This document shows, piece by piece, positions 35,601 to 48,300 of a stretch of 64,000 bases of DNA. Each line of letters begins with the position of its first letter. Positions within the stretch are counted from its first letter, which is position 1. Under the pieces are notes generated by a model. The model saw only the letters and a program-made list of their open reading frames with translations. It searched no databases and was not told the DNA's origin. The stretch comes from Capsicum annuum (Eukaryota > Streptophyta > Magnoliopsida > Solanales > Solanaceae), in assembly GCF_002878395.1 (NCBI RefSeq), contig NC_061115.1, forward strand, positions 149,470,381 through 149,534,380, read 5' to 3'. Made by a program: the position numbers and the translations under genes.

Positions 35601-36485
35601 ATTTAACAAAAATTAAAGATGAATTGATAAGTTCAATTATAATTTTAATTAATCTCATTGTAATTACTTGATCAACTAGTGTGTTCATCCTGAGTAGAGT
35701 GATCAATTGACCAATTTTACTTGAAATGATTCAAATTAAGCAATTATTTGTAATAAGTAAATTGTGTTAACTAAAATTAAAGAAGAATTGATAAGTTCAA
35801 TTACAATTTCAATTAATTTCATTGCAATTACATGATCAACTAATGTGTTCGTCCCAAGTAAAGGGATCAATTAACTAACTTTATTTGAAATGATTCAAAT
35901 GATTTGTAATAACTAAATTTATTTAACTAAAATTAAAGATGAATTGATAAGTTTAATTACAATTTTAATTAATCTCATCGCAATTACATAATCAACTAGT
36001 ATGTTCATACCGAGTAGAGTGATCAATTGATCAATTTTACTTGAAATGATTAAAATTATGTCATTGTTTGTAATAACTAAATTGATTTAACTAAAATTAA
36101 AGATGAGTTGATAAGTTCAATTACAATTTCAATTAATCTCATTGCGGTTACATGATCAACTAGTGTGATCGTCCTGACTAAAGTGATCAATTGACCAATT
36201 TTAGTTGAAATATTCAAATTAAGCCATTATTTATAATAACTAAATTGATTTTAACTGAAATTAGAGATGAATTGATAAGTTCAATAACAATTTCAATAAA
36301 TCTCATTGCAATTATATGATCAACTAGTGTGTTCATCCTGAGTAGAGTGATCAATTGACCAATTTTACTTGAAATGATTAAAATTATGTCATTGTTTGTA
36401 ATAACTAAATTGATTTAACTAAAATTAAAGATGAATTGATAAGTTCAATTATAATTCCAATTAATCTCAGTGCAATTAACGATCA
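32690..36485. repeat. 164 bp tandem satellite, about nine units, split by a solo LTR
   Basis: Each unit contains GTAATAACTAAATT, AAAGATGAATTGATAAGTTC, ATGATCAACTAGTGTG and GAGTAGAGTGATCAATTGACC. The TGATCAACTAGT block occurs at 32,781, 32,945, 33,108 and then 35,669, 35,833, 35,989, 36,153, 36,317 and about 36,480: spacings of 164, 163, 164, 156, 164, 164 and 163. The unit is non-coding and AT-rich. It is interrupted between 33,166 and 35,557. Confidence 0.88.
33166..35557 (+). repeat. Solo LTR (2.39 kb) inserted in the satellite
   Basis: TGAAACACCT...GGGGCATGTCA, flanked by TAAAA (33,161-33,165) and TGAAA (35,558-35,562), which fits a 5 bp duplication in the satellite word TTGAAATGATT. A block of inverted repeats based on CTCATACCCTAGG / CCTAGGATACGAG lies at 33,230-33,590, just before the TATA box TATATAAAT near 33,658. 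The long middle (33,900-35,000) is rich in GGTTAGAGTCCCTTGCCTAAT-like repeats. Related to the gypsy LTRs by layout. Confidence 0.75.
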
Positions 36486-37060
36486 ACTAAGTGTATAACC
36501 TATTGTAATAGATTTAATGTGTTGCATCAGATGAGTCATTTATTGGAAATTATCAAACAGATATACTCATTTGTTGCAGTAGATGACTTATCTGTTGCAA
36601 TAGATGATTTTACCTTTTTGTTCATTTCCAACATATGACTTATCTATTGTAATGTATGACTTCTGTTGCAAAAGATGACTCATCTATTACAACAGATGAT
36701 TTTATTTATTTGGCTATTTCTAACTTGTTACTCATTTGTTGCAACAGATGGCCCATCTGTTGCAATAAATAATTTTATCCGTTTGGTCATTTCTAACATA
36801 TTACTAATTCATTGCAAAAGATGACTCATCTGTTGCAATAGATGTCTTTATCTATTTGGTCATTTCCAACAAAGTACTCATCTATTGCAATAGATAAAAT
36901 ATGTATTTGATAATTTCCATAGATGAGACAGTTGTTGCAATAGGTTACTCATCTATTGAATTATGCAATGTAGACAAGTCTATATATGTTTGATCTCTTC
37001 CAATAGATGAGACATCTATTGCAACAGGTTAGTTATTTGTTACATTATACAGATGTCTAT
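36486..37060. repeat. Palindromic-motif array 6
   Basis: Dense half-sites: CTCATTTGTTGCAG, GACTTATCTGTTGCAATAGATG, CCCATCTGTTGCAATAAAT and others, several in tandem with spacers such as GGTCATTTCCAAC every 80-90 bp. Begins directly at the end of the satellite. Confidence 0.82.
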
Positions 37061-37994
37061 ATCTAGATAATGCACTTGTCGCAATATTTGAACTAAGTAA
37101 TTATTTTTTGTACTAATTCATAAGTTTGCAAATTTAATCAAATAATACAATTGTCATCAAACATAAAAAATAAAAAATGGTCATTACTTAAACAATATAA
37201 TTAACTTAAATACTTAAAATAAAAGAATTTCATGATTTTTCACATTTTCTTTTTTATACACAAGCTTCAAACTATCATATAGTACCCCCTAGTAGCCCAG
37301 GCCTCTTGTATCCTTGCCACAGTGTTTTCATTTAGTAGGGTCCTTGGTTCTGACATTTCACTGTCGGTTAGCAAACATTTGATATATGCAAGCGTTTATG
37401 ACCCGCACGCGGTACCGGTATCATTTTTGGTAAGGTCCTTTTATTGGCCTTCAAAAGACCATTTTTCGTTGAGAACTTTCTCTGGCAAGTGTTCCATTAA
37501 TTCACTTTGCGTCAATAATTTGGGGAGCAAGTCTAATAGTGGTTCCATCTTAGTAAAAAAATCCCACTCCTCAAAGACAGGTAAGTTGTTGTCATAAATA
37601 TTTATGCATCCCTCATGGAGGAGGATCTCAAGAGCCACAAAATATCTTTTGTTCGGGTTCATGACTGCAAGAATTCTCTTTGCCTCGATCCAATCCATAT
37701 AGTTGGAATATGGCCTCTTCTCTGTAACATGGTAAATCATATCTGCATCCCATTCAAATATAGAAATTAAAAAATCAAGTCCTGGGCCACCAACAGTTGT
37801 TGCTAGGTCACTTAGTTTATCGTACCTGATCTTGAAATTATTGTTGAAGTTGAGTATCATTATCCTATCACCAAGACCATAAGAAACTGTGTACGTGAGG
37901 TTTCTGGCCCTCATGTGGCAGAGAATTTCATCAACATACAGTGATATAAAAAGATAATTTTTAAATAGGTTAGTAATTTAAAAAACAAACTTGG

Positions 37995-38130
37995 AAGATA
38001 TAACGGATGGTATATTTGTTGCAATGGATAGTCCATCTGTTGCAATAGATGGTCTATTTGTTACATAGGTTATCTGAATTTGTTAATAGATTACCATCTA
38101 CTGCAACTAATGCAATAGATCGGTAATCTA
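37995..38130. repeat. Palindromic-motif array 7, intronic in ULP gene B
   Basis: TTGTTGCAATGGATAGTCCATCTGTTGC and several more half-sites between two coding blocks of gene B. Confidence 0.72.
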
Positions 38131-38642
38131 TTGAAAAGATACTTAGAATGTAAGAAATAAAGTGGATTAGAAGGTTAGGTTAGAAAAAGTAAGCTTAACC
38201 TTTCCTCGTACCATTCGCTCATACTTGTTATCTTCTTAAAGTACTTGGAGGAAATTGGATTCATGGTGAAGGTTATTGCGGCGTGATTGGATTTTATGTA
38301 CCTTCTCAGATTAGCCAGCCTGATGAGGTCAACAAACTTGTATATGTCCACCTTCTTTAATGGTCCCTAAACATCACCTATATGTCAAGGAGGAGGAGTT
38401 GCAATTTTTCTAGATTTCCTATTTGAGATTATAATTTTAAATACTTTTTTCTTTTTCCTAACCTCTACTGTAGGAGTGTATGGCTCTATCACCTTCTTGG
38501 ATGATATGACACTCCTCTTTGATGTCAATTCCTTGATGGAATCAATGAGAGTAAATATTATTTTGATGATTTCATCCTATATATCCATGCACTTTTTGCA
38601 TTTGCAACTAAAAAATGAGCTTGAAGAGGGACCACTAAGAGT

Positions 38643-40903
38643 GTCACGACTTGAGACTACCCTACTAGTCACAACACGGTGCCTAGAGTTACAAGTGACC
38701 CCAAACTAACCCATGATCTGGTGCAAGATGTAAATATATGAAAGAAGGTAACAAGATACAGTACGGAAGTTATTTAAGCATCTAAAAATCAATATAATAT
38801 CGATGAAGTCTAAACTACATCAACTGCAAAATATGTCTAATTGACTGACAATCAAAAAGCCTCTAAACATGATGAGTTGTTGGGATAGGTCCCTAACTAA
38901 CTCTGACCAACTAAAATAGCATGAGATAAAATACTGGGATGACTAAATAATAGTATAACTAGTCCTCAACTGATGAGGACTCACCAATGTTGCAGCTGAG
39001 TGGCACCAGAATGAACTATGAGCAATCTGGGAACTGAGAGTCCAACCTATATTATAAGAAAACATAGTGCAAAAGAGAGTATGCAGTCAGTACTTTAAAT
39101 GTATTGGTATGACAGATAGGAAATAGTCGATATACATATAGGTACTGCATATGAATGCAAGAATATGTAAAAAATGCAAGATCAAGCATAAACTTGTACT
39201 GAAATGATCTGAATAATTGAAATAAATAATATATGTACACTTGGTCATACACCCCTAAACTGATATAGTCTAAATACTAAACTAAGACTATAGGAGCTAA
39301 TACTTAATCGACATGCCCCAATCTAAGCTAATCATGGTTCAACCTATAACCCTAGTTGGAAGAATGTCAGTACCTTTCCAAAGGTACCAACACTGGCTGT
39401 GTAGATCCACTAAACTGATGTCTCAAAGGACTAGGGTGTTAACCCTCTACTGATAGGTACCCCTAAAAGAGTGTCAACCCTCTACTGGCAAGATGACCTC
39501 TTATAACATATGCTGGCTACGTAGTTCTAAAATTTAATGACTGCTACTAAAGGTCTCAACTCTCAAATGGAAAGTGAGCCTTCATTCCTAGATTTGCTTA
39601 GTGCTAGTTCTACCCCCAACTTAACTAACACTGTTACTAATAAAATTTTAACATGATTCAAAACTGGTGAACGTTCAACATGATAATATTATGAATCTAA
39701 CAATATAAGCATGGTATGAATGACTTATGACCAGACGACTGTAACATGTATGAATATCTAGGTATCAGTGTCCATATCCCACCAGCAAGGAAGAATACAT
39801 TAAACATGATAACATTATTTGAATACTTGTAAGAAATTTCATAATTGTAGACCCCAAAACATAATATCTTATTAAACTAAGGGAATTTATGATTCTGAGT
39901 ATGGAAAGATGCTAAGCTTGTGAGAATAATAGGTACACATGGTTCAACTGCAAGGATAAACTGTAATTCCAGGTAAAATTCATAATTGCCAAGGAAATCT
40001 AAGCATAAAGAGTAAACTAACCTTGAAAGTTTTAGGGAACTTTAGTAATCACTAGGTGAAAGGGGCCCATTGATGAATATCCCACATACCTGGATGTATA
40101 ATCCTTGGGTGATTTCTCAAAATCAAGCTTGAACTTGAAGAGCCCTAGTTGCCTTGGAGAGAAGAGAAAAATTGCTCCTCTTTGATTTCCTTGAGTGAAA
40201 TTATGCTTAATCGTGTATTTGGGAATTTTGGAGCTTTTATAGCACCCTTTTAGAATCCCAAACGACATGGGTTAGGCTTTTAAAGAAATGCAAAAAGACT
40301 TAAAAGTCCTTCAGAAAATGTGCAAGAAAACTCCATTCTAGTTATTACGACTCACCTTAAGACTGGCCATGAGTCGTGACCTGGAACCCTGAGGTTTGGG
40401 TCCTTTCTTGTCTGACTACGACTTTCCCCTAACGACTAATTATGACTGACTATGAGTAGTTAGATAGAATCATAGTTTGAGGCTTGATTATTAGTTTATT
40501 CACTAGTTAGTCTACGAGTCCACATAAGGACTTGTAAGGTCTGAATACAAGTTGTATGTTGGAATCATAACCACTGGATGAATTCTTGATTACACACTAT
40601 TGTGACTATGAGTTCCTCCTAGTGACTCATAGCCATTGATTATGGGTAGTAGGGTGGAGTCATAGTCACTAGGCTAAAGCTGAGAGTTATTTCTGTTCAT
40701 ACTACGACTGCTCGTAATGACTCATAATGTCTGATTATGGGTCATCACGTCAGTCATAGCCACGGGCAGTTGACTAGAACTTGGGTAAAACTTGTATAAC
40801 TTCTTACCATGATATCGAATTAAAACGAGACTTGATGTGTTAGAAAGCTAACTTAGTGGCCTGTCTTGTTAGGGGTCTAGGGCTTGAAATATGGGGTATT
40901 ACA
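38643..40903 (-). repeat. Solo LTR (2.26 kb, minus strand) inserted in ULP gene B
   Basis: On the minus strand it runs TGTAATACCCC...AAGTCGTGACA. Flanks are AAGAG (left) and GAAAG (right), so a 5 bp duplication is not clear. Gene B coding sequence resumes on both sides (LEDDEVQLSPF to the right, SCKCKKC to the left). A block of GACTCATAG / CTATGAGT-type inverted repeats at 40,330-40,770 precedes a minus-strand TATAAAAG box near 40,235. The layout matches the other gypsy LTRs here. Confidence 0.78.
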
Positions 40904-41344
40904 GAAAGGGCTGAGTTGGACCTCATCATCTTCTAGAAGGTTAAATTTGGTTCAAACATATTTTTTTCCTTGAGCATCAGCAACATGCTCATCATCATGC
41001 CTAACATCAACATCAGCATAGCTAGCACGAACTGCAATAACTCTACTAGCAACACCAGCAACACCAAAACCCCCAAGAGCAGCACCCAAATTTGTTGCAG
41101 CAGGTTAGTCATGAAGAGCCTCAACATGAGGCTGACCTTCCCTAACTGCTCTTCTTATCACTCTTACTCCAGCCAACTCCTTCTTTATTAACTCCATTAT
41201 TGGGTATGCTATTGTATAAATAAGACCTAGCGTATCAAAAGAAGGCATTCCCAACTCTTTCAAAGTAGGTATAAGCTATGGATGCACAACCTATAAATAA
41301 AAGTAGATATTTTTAAATCAAATAATAATTTACAAATAGTTGGG

Positions 41345-41690
41345 TAATATGTTAACATAGACAACTTATGCAACAGATGAGTCTGTTGTGACAATAGATG
41401 ACTCATCTATTGTAACAGATTACCCATCTATTTTAATAGATTACCCATCTATTGCAACAGATTACCCATCTATTACAATAAATTACCTACTTGTTGCATA
41501 AGTTACAATAGATAGGTAATCTGTTAAGTTAGGTTCAAGGAACCAAAGAAATAGATGAGTAATCTATCACAACAAATTACCCATCTATTGTACAAGTTGT
41601 AGTATATGGGTAATCTATTAAGATATATTGCAACAGATAGTTCATCTACAGCAACAGATGGCCAAACTGTTGTAATATCTTTCTTTGAGT
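41345..41690. repeat. Palindromic-motif array 8, intronic in ULP gene B
   Basis: The best tandem stretch is 41,385-41,480: near-identical units of about 21-22 bp of the form GATTACCCATCTATTGCAACA repeated four times, then further copies to 41,680. Confidence 0.85.
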
Positions 41691-43279
41691 CAAATTATTC
41701 TACTTAAAAAAAACTTATTGCATCATCCGGAGGGTTAAAGAGATCAAGGTCCTTCATTTTTGAGTTGTACTTTTTAGCCAACCACCTAAGGATCCTTGGA
41801 TAAATCACCTCATCCGAGTAACCCTTGACCTGCTTTCAAAGGTGAGTAATGGATTCAAATGCCCAAGACTAAAAATGTTTACATGAAGAAAACAAAAAAA
41901 GGTTAGAATAATTATTTAATATAAATAAATGAAAGAGTAAACAAATAGTAATTAAATTTACCATGAAAACCCAAGGAAAGCCTTATAAGTTGATCATCTT
42001 TGGGAATAGTTTTGTTAATAAATATTTGACAGTCAACATATAGCTTTAATATCCTTAAAACTATCTGTTAAATACCAGCAATTCAGGTTCTCTGACTTTG
42101 TCGATGTCTCTGGCTCGTATAATGGAATGAAGAAACCAAACTAAGCACAATTACTTCCTGTACTTCTTTGGAATCTATTTATTCTCTATATCAGCTAACA
42201 ACCTCCTGGCTTTATAACCAGGTCCATAAATATGCAAAAACCCATTTATTTTTTTGTTTCCTTTGTTGGCTTTGGTGGGTGGTCGTTTGGATAATGTCTT
42301 GCCTTTCTTTGATGGTGGTGGTTTGGGTGTCCTACTTGCCTTGGACTTTTTTATTGGTGTCATATGGGGAAGAGGTTCATTTGGATGATCGTATCTCAAG
42401 CCAGTCACTATGGCAAACTCTTTCATGCCAAAACAAATCGGCATGCCATAGTAGTTAATCTATAGTTCGACCATATTCTTCTCCTTATCCTTCAAATCTT
42501 TATCCTCACCCATATACTTGATCTTTCCCTTGAGAAGACCATATACCATAGTCATTTGGAAGTTTGAATTGTTGTCATCTAGGGGGTCAAGAAAGTATCC
42601 AAAGAAGTTGGACCTAAAATGATCCTCATATTTTTCCTCCCTCATAATCTTTCTAAATTCATCAAAACATTTCCCCATAAGATATGTAACTACAACATCA
42701 CCAATTAAATCTGTAGAGTTATCTATCGACATCTCAACTTGAAACCTATCAATACTAATAGTTTTGACAGGATCATGCTGGAATTTCCATCTAACTTCAT
42801 GTCCCATTGATGATGCATTATCATCATCTTGATAGTCAACATTTTTTGCCTCATTTTCCTTTTACCCTTCTTCCTCAATTTCTCCTTCTTCCTCTTCTTC
42901 TTTATCTCCATCTTCTTCCTTATCACATTTATTTTCCTCACCAACCTCTACAAATAATTTTTCACCTCCCTCAACATTATTTTCCTCAGCTTCACCATTT
43001 TCTCACTTTGTTTTTATATCGTTCTCAGCTTCATTACTACAGAAGGTTTGCCTTTACTTTTTCGTAAAAGAGATTATTTAGGAAGCTCCTTAGAATCCAT
43101 CTGTACTTTAGCCTTTTTTTGGTTGGTCAGAAGTTCATCCACTTTCACTTTCTTTTCTTTTGGGAGACATCATTTATCTACAAATAAGATAATAACCAAA
43201 AAACATTACAATTGATGTCTACATAATTTTAAAAAAAAAAAAGTAACATGAAATTTAGTAAATACAATACATTACAAAA

Positions 43280-43690
43280 AAATCCAATAGATGACCCATC
43301 TGTTGCAACAAATGACCAACCTATTGCAACAAATGGGTCATCTATTGGAAGTTATTAAAACAGAACTGCTACTGGTTTGATTTCTTCCAACAGGTGATCC
43401 ATCTGTTGCAACAAAGGGGTCATCTCTTGGAAGAGTTATTTTTATTTATTCCAACAGATGATCTATCTATTGCAATAGATGGAGAATCTGCTGGAAGACC
43501 TATTTTAATATCATCCAATAGATGACCCACCTATTGCAACAGGTAGATCATCTATTGCAAGTTATACAACCAGTAGCAGTTCTATTTTGATAACTTCCAA
43601 TAGATGACCTATTTTTTGCAATAGATGGGTCATCTGTTGGATGAAATTGAATCAAATTTTTTTACTTTTCCAATAGATGTGTAATCTGTT
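43280..43690. repeat. Palindromic-motif array 9, 5' side of ULP gene B
   Basis: CCAATAGATGACCCATCTGTTGC-like pairs repeated about every 45 bp, with the spacers TTATTCCAACAG and AGCAGTTCTATTTTGATAA. It lies just upstream (minus strand) of the MSPKRKE start region, probably in an intron or 5' UTR. Confidence 0.82.
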
Positions 43691-43935
43691 GGGCAATACA
43701 CCACCCCAACACCAACACCACCAACACCAACAACAACACCAACACCAAAAACATCACCAATACCAACACCAATACCAACAACAACACCAACACTAACACC
43801 ACCAACACCAACAATAACAACATCAACATAGAAATAACAAATAACAAAATCAATAATAAACAAACACATAACACCAATAGTACCAACAACACCAACACCC
43901 ACTAACAACACCACAAACACCCACCAACAATACCA
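43690..43935. repeat. AACACC-rich simple-sequence tract
   Basis: Long run of CACCAACACCAA variants. Minus-strand frames across it read as Val/Gly/Leu repeats purely by composition. The same tract type occurs at 30,175-30,310 and weakly at 49,330-49,500, always on the far side of a palindromic array. Confidence 0.85.
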
Positions 43936-44619
43936 CGACTATCAACAGAACACTACGATAAAAACTAGGGTTTTGTTGGGTTCTTCCTACTTTTTTTAGT
44001 ATCAAAACTAAAAATTGTTAACTCATTTTCAAAGATAATACAACTAAAAGTAACTTTTTCATCATTAATTAAAAAACCCTAATTTTTTTAGAAAAACAAC
44101 AAATATAGAACTCTTCTCAAACTCTTTTACCTACAAAGAGATAGAAAACAATGGATACAAGTATGAAGAAAGTAAAAAATAACAACTATGTGGTCGAAAA
44201 TGGGAAGAAAAAAATGACCTATTGTGAAGGTTAAGCAATCTGTTGAGTAGTTGTTGTTTGTTGAAATAGAAAGAGAAGAGAGAGAAAGAGAAAAGATGAA
44301 ACATTTTAGCAACTGATGAAATGGTTTAAAATGATTAACCCCTTGCAATTTTTATTACACATTAGTTATGGGTTGATTTGTATTTTTGAAAAGAATGAAA
44401 AGTTTTAAAAATGTTAATTTGGTCTCAATTGATCTTAATTAATTTTTTAAAATAGATAAATTTTAACCCAACACTTCCCATTGTTCAAAACTAATTGATA
44501 AATCATTGTTTTGTTGGTAACAAATAAAATTAATTTACTAAAATTAGTTTTCATTTATTAAGCTCAATTGCAACTTTAATAAATTTAATATTAATTACAT
44601 GTCTATATCTGTTTGATAA
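43936..44619. other. Upstream flank of ULP gene B with one diverged satellite unit
   Basis: 44,340-44,460 resembles 49,985-50,060 upstream of ULP gene C, suggesting shared 5' ends. 44,505-44,605 resembles one unit of the 164 bp satellite (TAAGCTCAATTGCAAC, TTAATATTAATTACATG). No gene. Confidence 0.5.
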
Positions 44620-45070
44620 TTTCCAATAGATAGTTTATGTGTTGGAACAAAATAAAATAAACCAGTTGGAGGCCGATTTTAATTTGTCCCAATAGATGAC
44701 CCATCTATTGCAACAGATGGATCATCTGTTGGGACAAATTAAAACAAACCTACAAATTGTTGATGGAACAAATTAAAACAGGTCCTGCACTAAATTTTTT
44801 TCTATTTGTTCCAAATGATGAATCATTTATTGCAACAACTAGGCCATCTGCTGGAACAAATTAAAATAGGCCTTCTATTGGTGTTTTAATTTGTTTCAAT
44901 AGATGGACCATCTGTTTCAATAGATGGGTCATCTATTGGGACAAATTAAAATAATAGGAAGACGTGTTTGATAATTTTGAACTGATGACCCACCTGTTCA
45001 ACATATGCCTAAATCTGTTTGATAATTTACAATAGATGTGTCATCTATTGCAACATATGTTCATTATTTA
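44620..45070. repeat. Palindromic-motif array 10
   Basis: Here half-sites are joined by TTGGGACAAATTAAAA / TTTTAATTTGTCCCAA linkers, giving larger inverted repeats such as those centred near 44,708 and 44,920. Confidence 0.8.
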
Positions 45071-45354
45071 TTGCAATATTTAAATCTTCTATTCCATTTC
45101 AATTAATAAGTTCAAATCTAAGGATAAAATAAAATTCATGACAAAATAAAATAAATCAAAAGCCTTTACATATTACATTAAATAAATCAACAAATAAATA
45201 AAATGTAAAAATTTGTTATGGATACAGATGATAAATATTTACAATTTAAGTTTTGAAGCCAACAATTCCTAAGGAGCATTTATTACTTTGAAAAACTCAA
45301 GTTATAAAGATCTACTAAATATTGACTAGCTGTTCTTCATCTGGTGCTATTAAA

Positions 45355-48300
45355 TTCAGCTTTGGTTATCGTGGATCTTTAATGTCGCTTACGTATCGAT
45401 TCTCATCCTTCACATTTTCATAATTCCATAAAAGAGTAGAATAGCTCTTATGGAATAATTTAGCATCAAGTCCATCATTTGTAACTTGTAATCCATCGCT
45501 AAAATACTCGGTGTAAACAATAACGAAAAGACCACAATCCCTGTATTTGTAAAAATCAGATAATACATATCTTGAACTAATGTAAGAGTTATGAAATTAT
45601 GAAACTAAATCATGATACTTACAGGCTACACTGGATTGTTGAGCAATTCTTTTAATATTTTCTACATAAAATGTATTACTCGTTTTATCTCGGTATGCTT
45701 TAATTGTCAACCAATCAATACAAATTTTTTGATCCAAAAATTCACTTATATCATGGTATGTAGACAATATTTTTGCCAGTTTTTGTATCTCAGACAACGA
45801 TCCAGAATGTCTCTTTGCCGGCATCGAGTCATAAACTCGGATGCGTCTCTCTTTAAGAACAACGATAGCCAACACCTAATAGAAGTCACCACTAAAATTG
45901 ATTAAAATGTAGAATTCATCAACCAAATACCAAGGTAAGAAAGCGTAATGCTAAAACCTTTGCTGATATTGATTAAATATTCCTCATTTCGGGGAACTTT
46001 TAGTTATTGTTGACAATACCTATCGTAGGCCTTATTGATGTAAACTTTGAACAAATGGCCACCTGTCATGTATCTATATTATTGTTGTGTTTGTAACTTG
46101 GCCTTTTTCCAAAGATAGTAAGAAATAACATCAATGTGTTGCACATATTATCAAACATTCAGATTACGTAATAATAAAATTATAAGTAGATACAATTAAA
46201 TATATTATTAATAGTAAGATATACGGCATGTAAACCTCATCATTCCAGCAAGTCTGGGGTTGTGACATCAAATAGAAATAATTTTTCACTTTGAGATGTG
46301 CAACAACAAAGACGAACATATCAAAACCAAGACCCGATTGATTCACTTTGTAGTGTTGGTCTTTTCAACATGATCTATAAATGTTAATGTCATGTTTTTA
46401 CAAAAAGAATTGTATAAATAGATATTTTTAAAAATAATTTATGTACCTGTTAGCATGAAGCTTTAACAACCCATAATTAATATATTTTGAATAGGTATTG
46501 ATCAACTTTGTTAGTTTTATTGAAGCATCATCAAAGATGTTGAACCCTTTAAATGGATAATTCTTCTATACTTCCGGACTAACAGGCTTCACTTTTTCTT
46601 TCTCTTTGAAAGCAGTTAATGGATTATCAACTATGATAATATGTTGTACAGTAGTAGATTCTATTGTGACATCCACCAGGAAATCTAAAATTATCAATAC
46701 TAATCACAGAGATACAAAAAAAATGGAAAAAGATAACTCATCTGTTAAAGGAAATCAAATAGGTCTTCCTACTATTTTAATTTGTCCCAACAAATGACCC
46801 ATATATTGCAATAGATAGGTCATCTGTTGGGACAAATAAAATAGTAGTAAGACCTATTTGATTTCCTCCAATAGATGAGACATCTATTACAACAACGAAT
46901 GCATCTGATGCAATAGGTTAGTCATCTGTTGCAATATATGTCTATATCTGTTTGATAATTTTAAATAGATGTGTCATCTGTTTAAATAGATATAGAGTTT
47001 GTTGGTTTATTGGAACAGATAATAAATATTTACCTTTTTCAGCTCGTGCTGCTCTTCTCTTGTGGACCTTATACATTGCTCAAAAGTACAAGACAGAGGA
47101 GTTGCAATTTTTATCCTTTTTATGCTTGATAATGCCTTGGAAATTGCTTTATTTCTCCATATGTTTCTCCTTGTAGTCCTTACGTTTCCATACACAACAT
47201 AAGCTAAGAGGGGCAAGATATCCAAAAGATTGACTACCCTCTCCAAAATATGTAGTATGCAAATTTAAATAAGGGGTATATTGACCACCAAAATCAGTAA
47301 AACAGTATGATCATAATCACACTAGTTTATTATTTCAAAAACCACAAGAGGAGCATTATTATCCCCAACAACAACACCATCACTACTACCGCTACCAACA
47401 GTTTCATCACCACCACCATCTCCAGTAGGACCATCAACAACAACAAGCCTACCCTCCAAAAATATTTTTCTTGTGATGGTTGTTGCTCCAACTAATTAAT
47501 TTTTTATTCTATCAATTACTTTAGGGTATGATAAAGTTTGCACATATCGTAAAGTAAAAAAAAATGACATCTTCAACTCTCGATTGGTCGGAACAAGCCA
47601 CAGATGCACAATCTAAAATAAATTAGTACATATATTAGAATTATGATTAAATTATTTAGATATAATCATTAATTAAAATAAAAACTGAATTAGAATTAGA
47701 CTTACTACTTCCTCTGGGGGTTGAAAAGATCACGAAATTTTATTTTTTAGCACTTTTGTCCGACAACCATCTTAGGATTCTTGGACATGAAACTTCTTCT
47801 TGATAGTTCACTTGTTGTCTGAAATAGGAAATGAATTCAAATGCCCAAGACTATAAAATTACGCCAACAAATAAAAAGCATTATTTAATAAAAATAAATG
47901 AATTATAAAAAAAATATTTATCATGAAAGCCAACTAAAAGTCATATAAGTTGACTATCTTTGACGTTAATGGAGTCAACAAATATTTGACAGTTATTTTG
48001 AAGCGTTCATAAACCCAAGAATAGTTGTTAAATGCCTCAAGAACCTCGGAAAGCTTTATTAAACCAAGTGGTATGTTGTTGTTAATATCTCTCGCCCAAA
48101 GAATATTATATACAAACTAAACCAAACACAATGATTACTTGTGCTTCTTTTAAAGTCTTTTACCTTTTAACTCTTCTGCCAGATTTGTGTTTTTTGAAGC
48201 TTAGACCAACAAGGGACTACAAGTCATCACCATCACATGACTTGCCTTTGCTTTTTGATGTGTGGGGTGCTTTTTGGGGTTAGAATAGGTATAGGTTTAG

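Larger units (their letters stand above)
37280..43170 (-). pseudogene. ULP1-like cysteine protease / DUF1985 gene B of MULE type, multi-exon, decayed
   Basis: Likely start ATG 43,170 (MSPKRKESESG), stop in the next codons. An acidic, Glu-rich segment (about 42,960-42,850) follows, then the DUF1985-type region: DRFQVEMSIDNSTDL, FGYFLDPLDDNNSNFQMTMV, MPICFGMKEFAIVTGLRYDH. Next exons give YMLTVKYLLTKL, GFPWVFM and YPRILRWLAKKYNSK. A linker (LIDSIKELTSKRSVISSKK) lies left of an inserted LTR. The C-terminal block (37,914-37,441) reads YMDWIEAKRILAVMNPNKRY and YDNNLPVFEEWDFFTKMEPL, and beyond it TACGS with the nucleophile Cys, followed by TAA. The Asp of the C48 triad is present; the His position appears to be Tyr (by memory of the family). 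ULP1 proteases cleave SUMO; Arabidopsis Kaonashi MULEs carry such genes. Stops rule out an intact product. Confidence 0.75.

Noticed and set aside
38643..40903. Perfect 5 bp target duplication around this solo LTR
   Set aside because: Flanks AAGAG and GAAAG do not match convincingly; LTR identity rests on its termini, U3 layout and interruption of ULP gene B.
40933..41191. Overlapping Leu/Val-rich and Asn/Ser-rich open frames
   Set aside because: Shadows of the decayed ULP gene B linker; the frame reading YPIMELIKKELAGVRVIRRAV is the conserved one.
43630..43920. Val/Gly/Leu-rich minus-strand open frames as membrane proteins
   Set aside because: They arise from the AACACC simple-sequence tract read in the other strand; two frames are open at once, as expected of low complexity.
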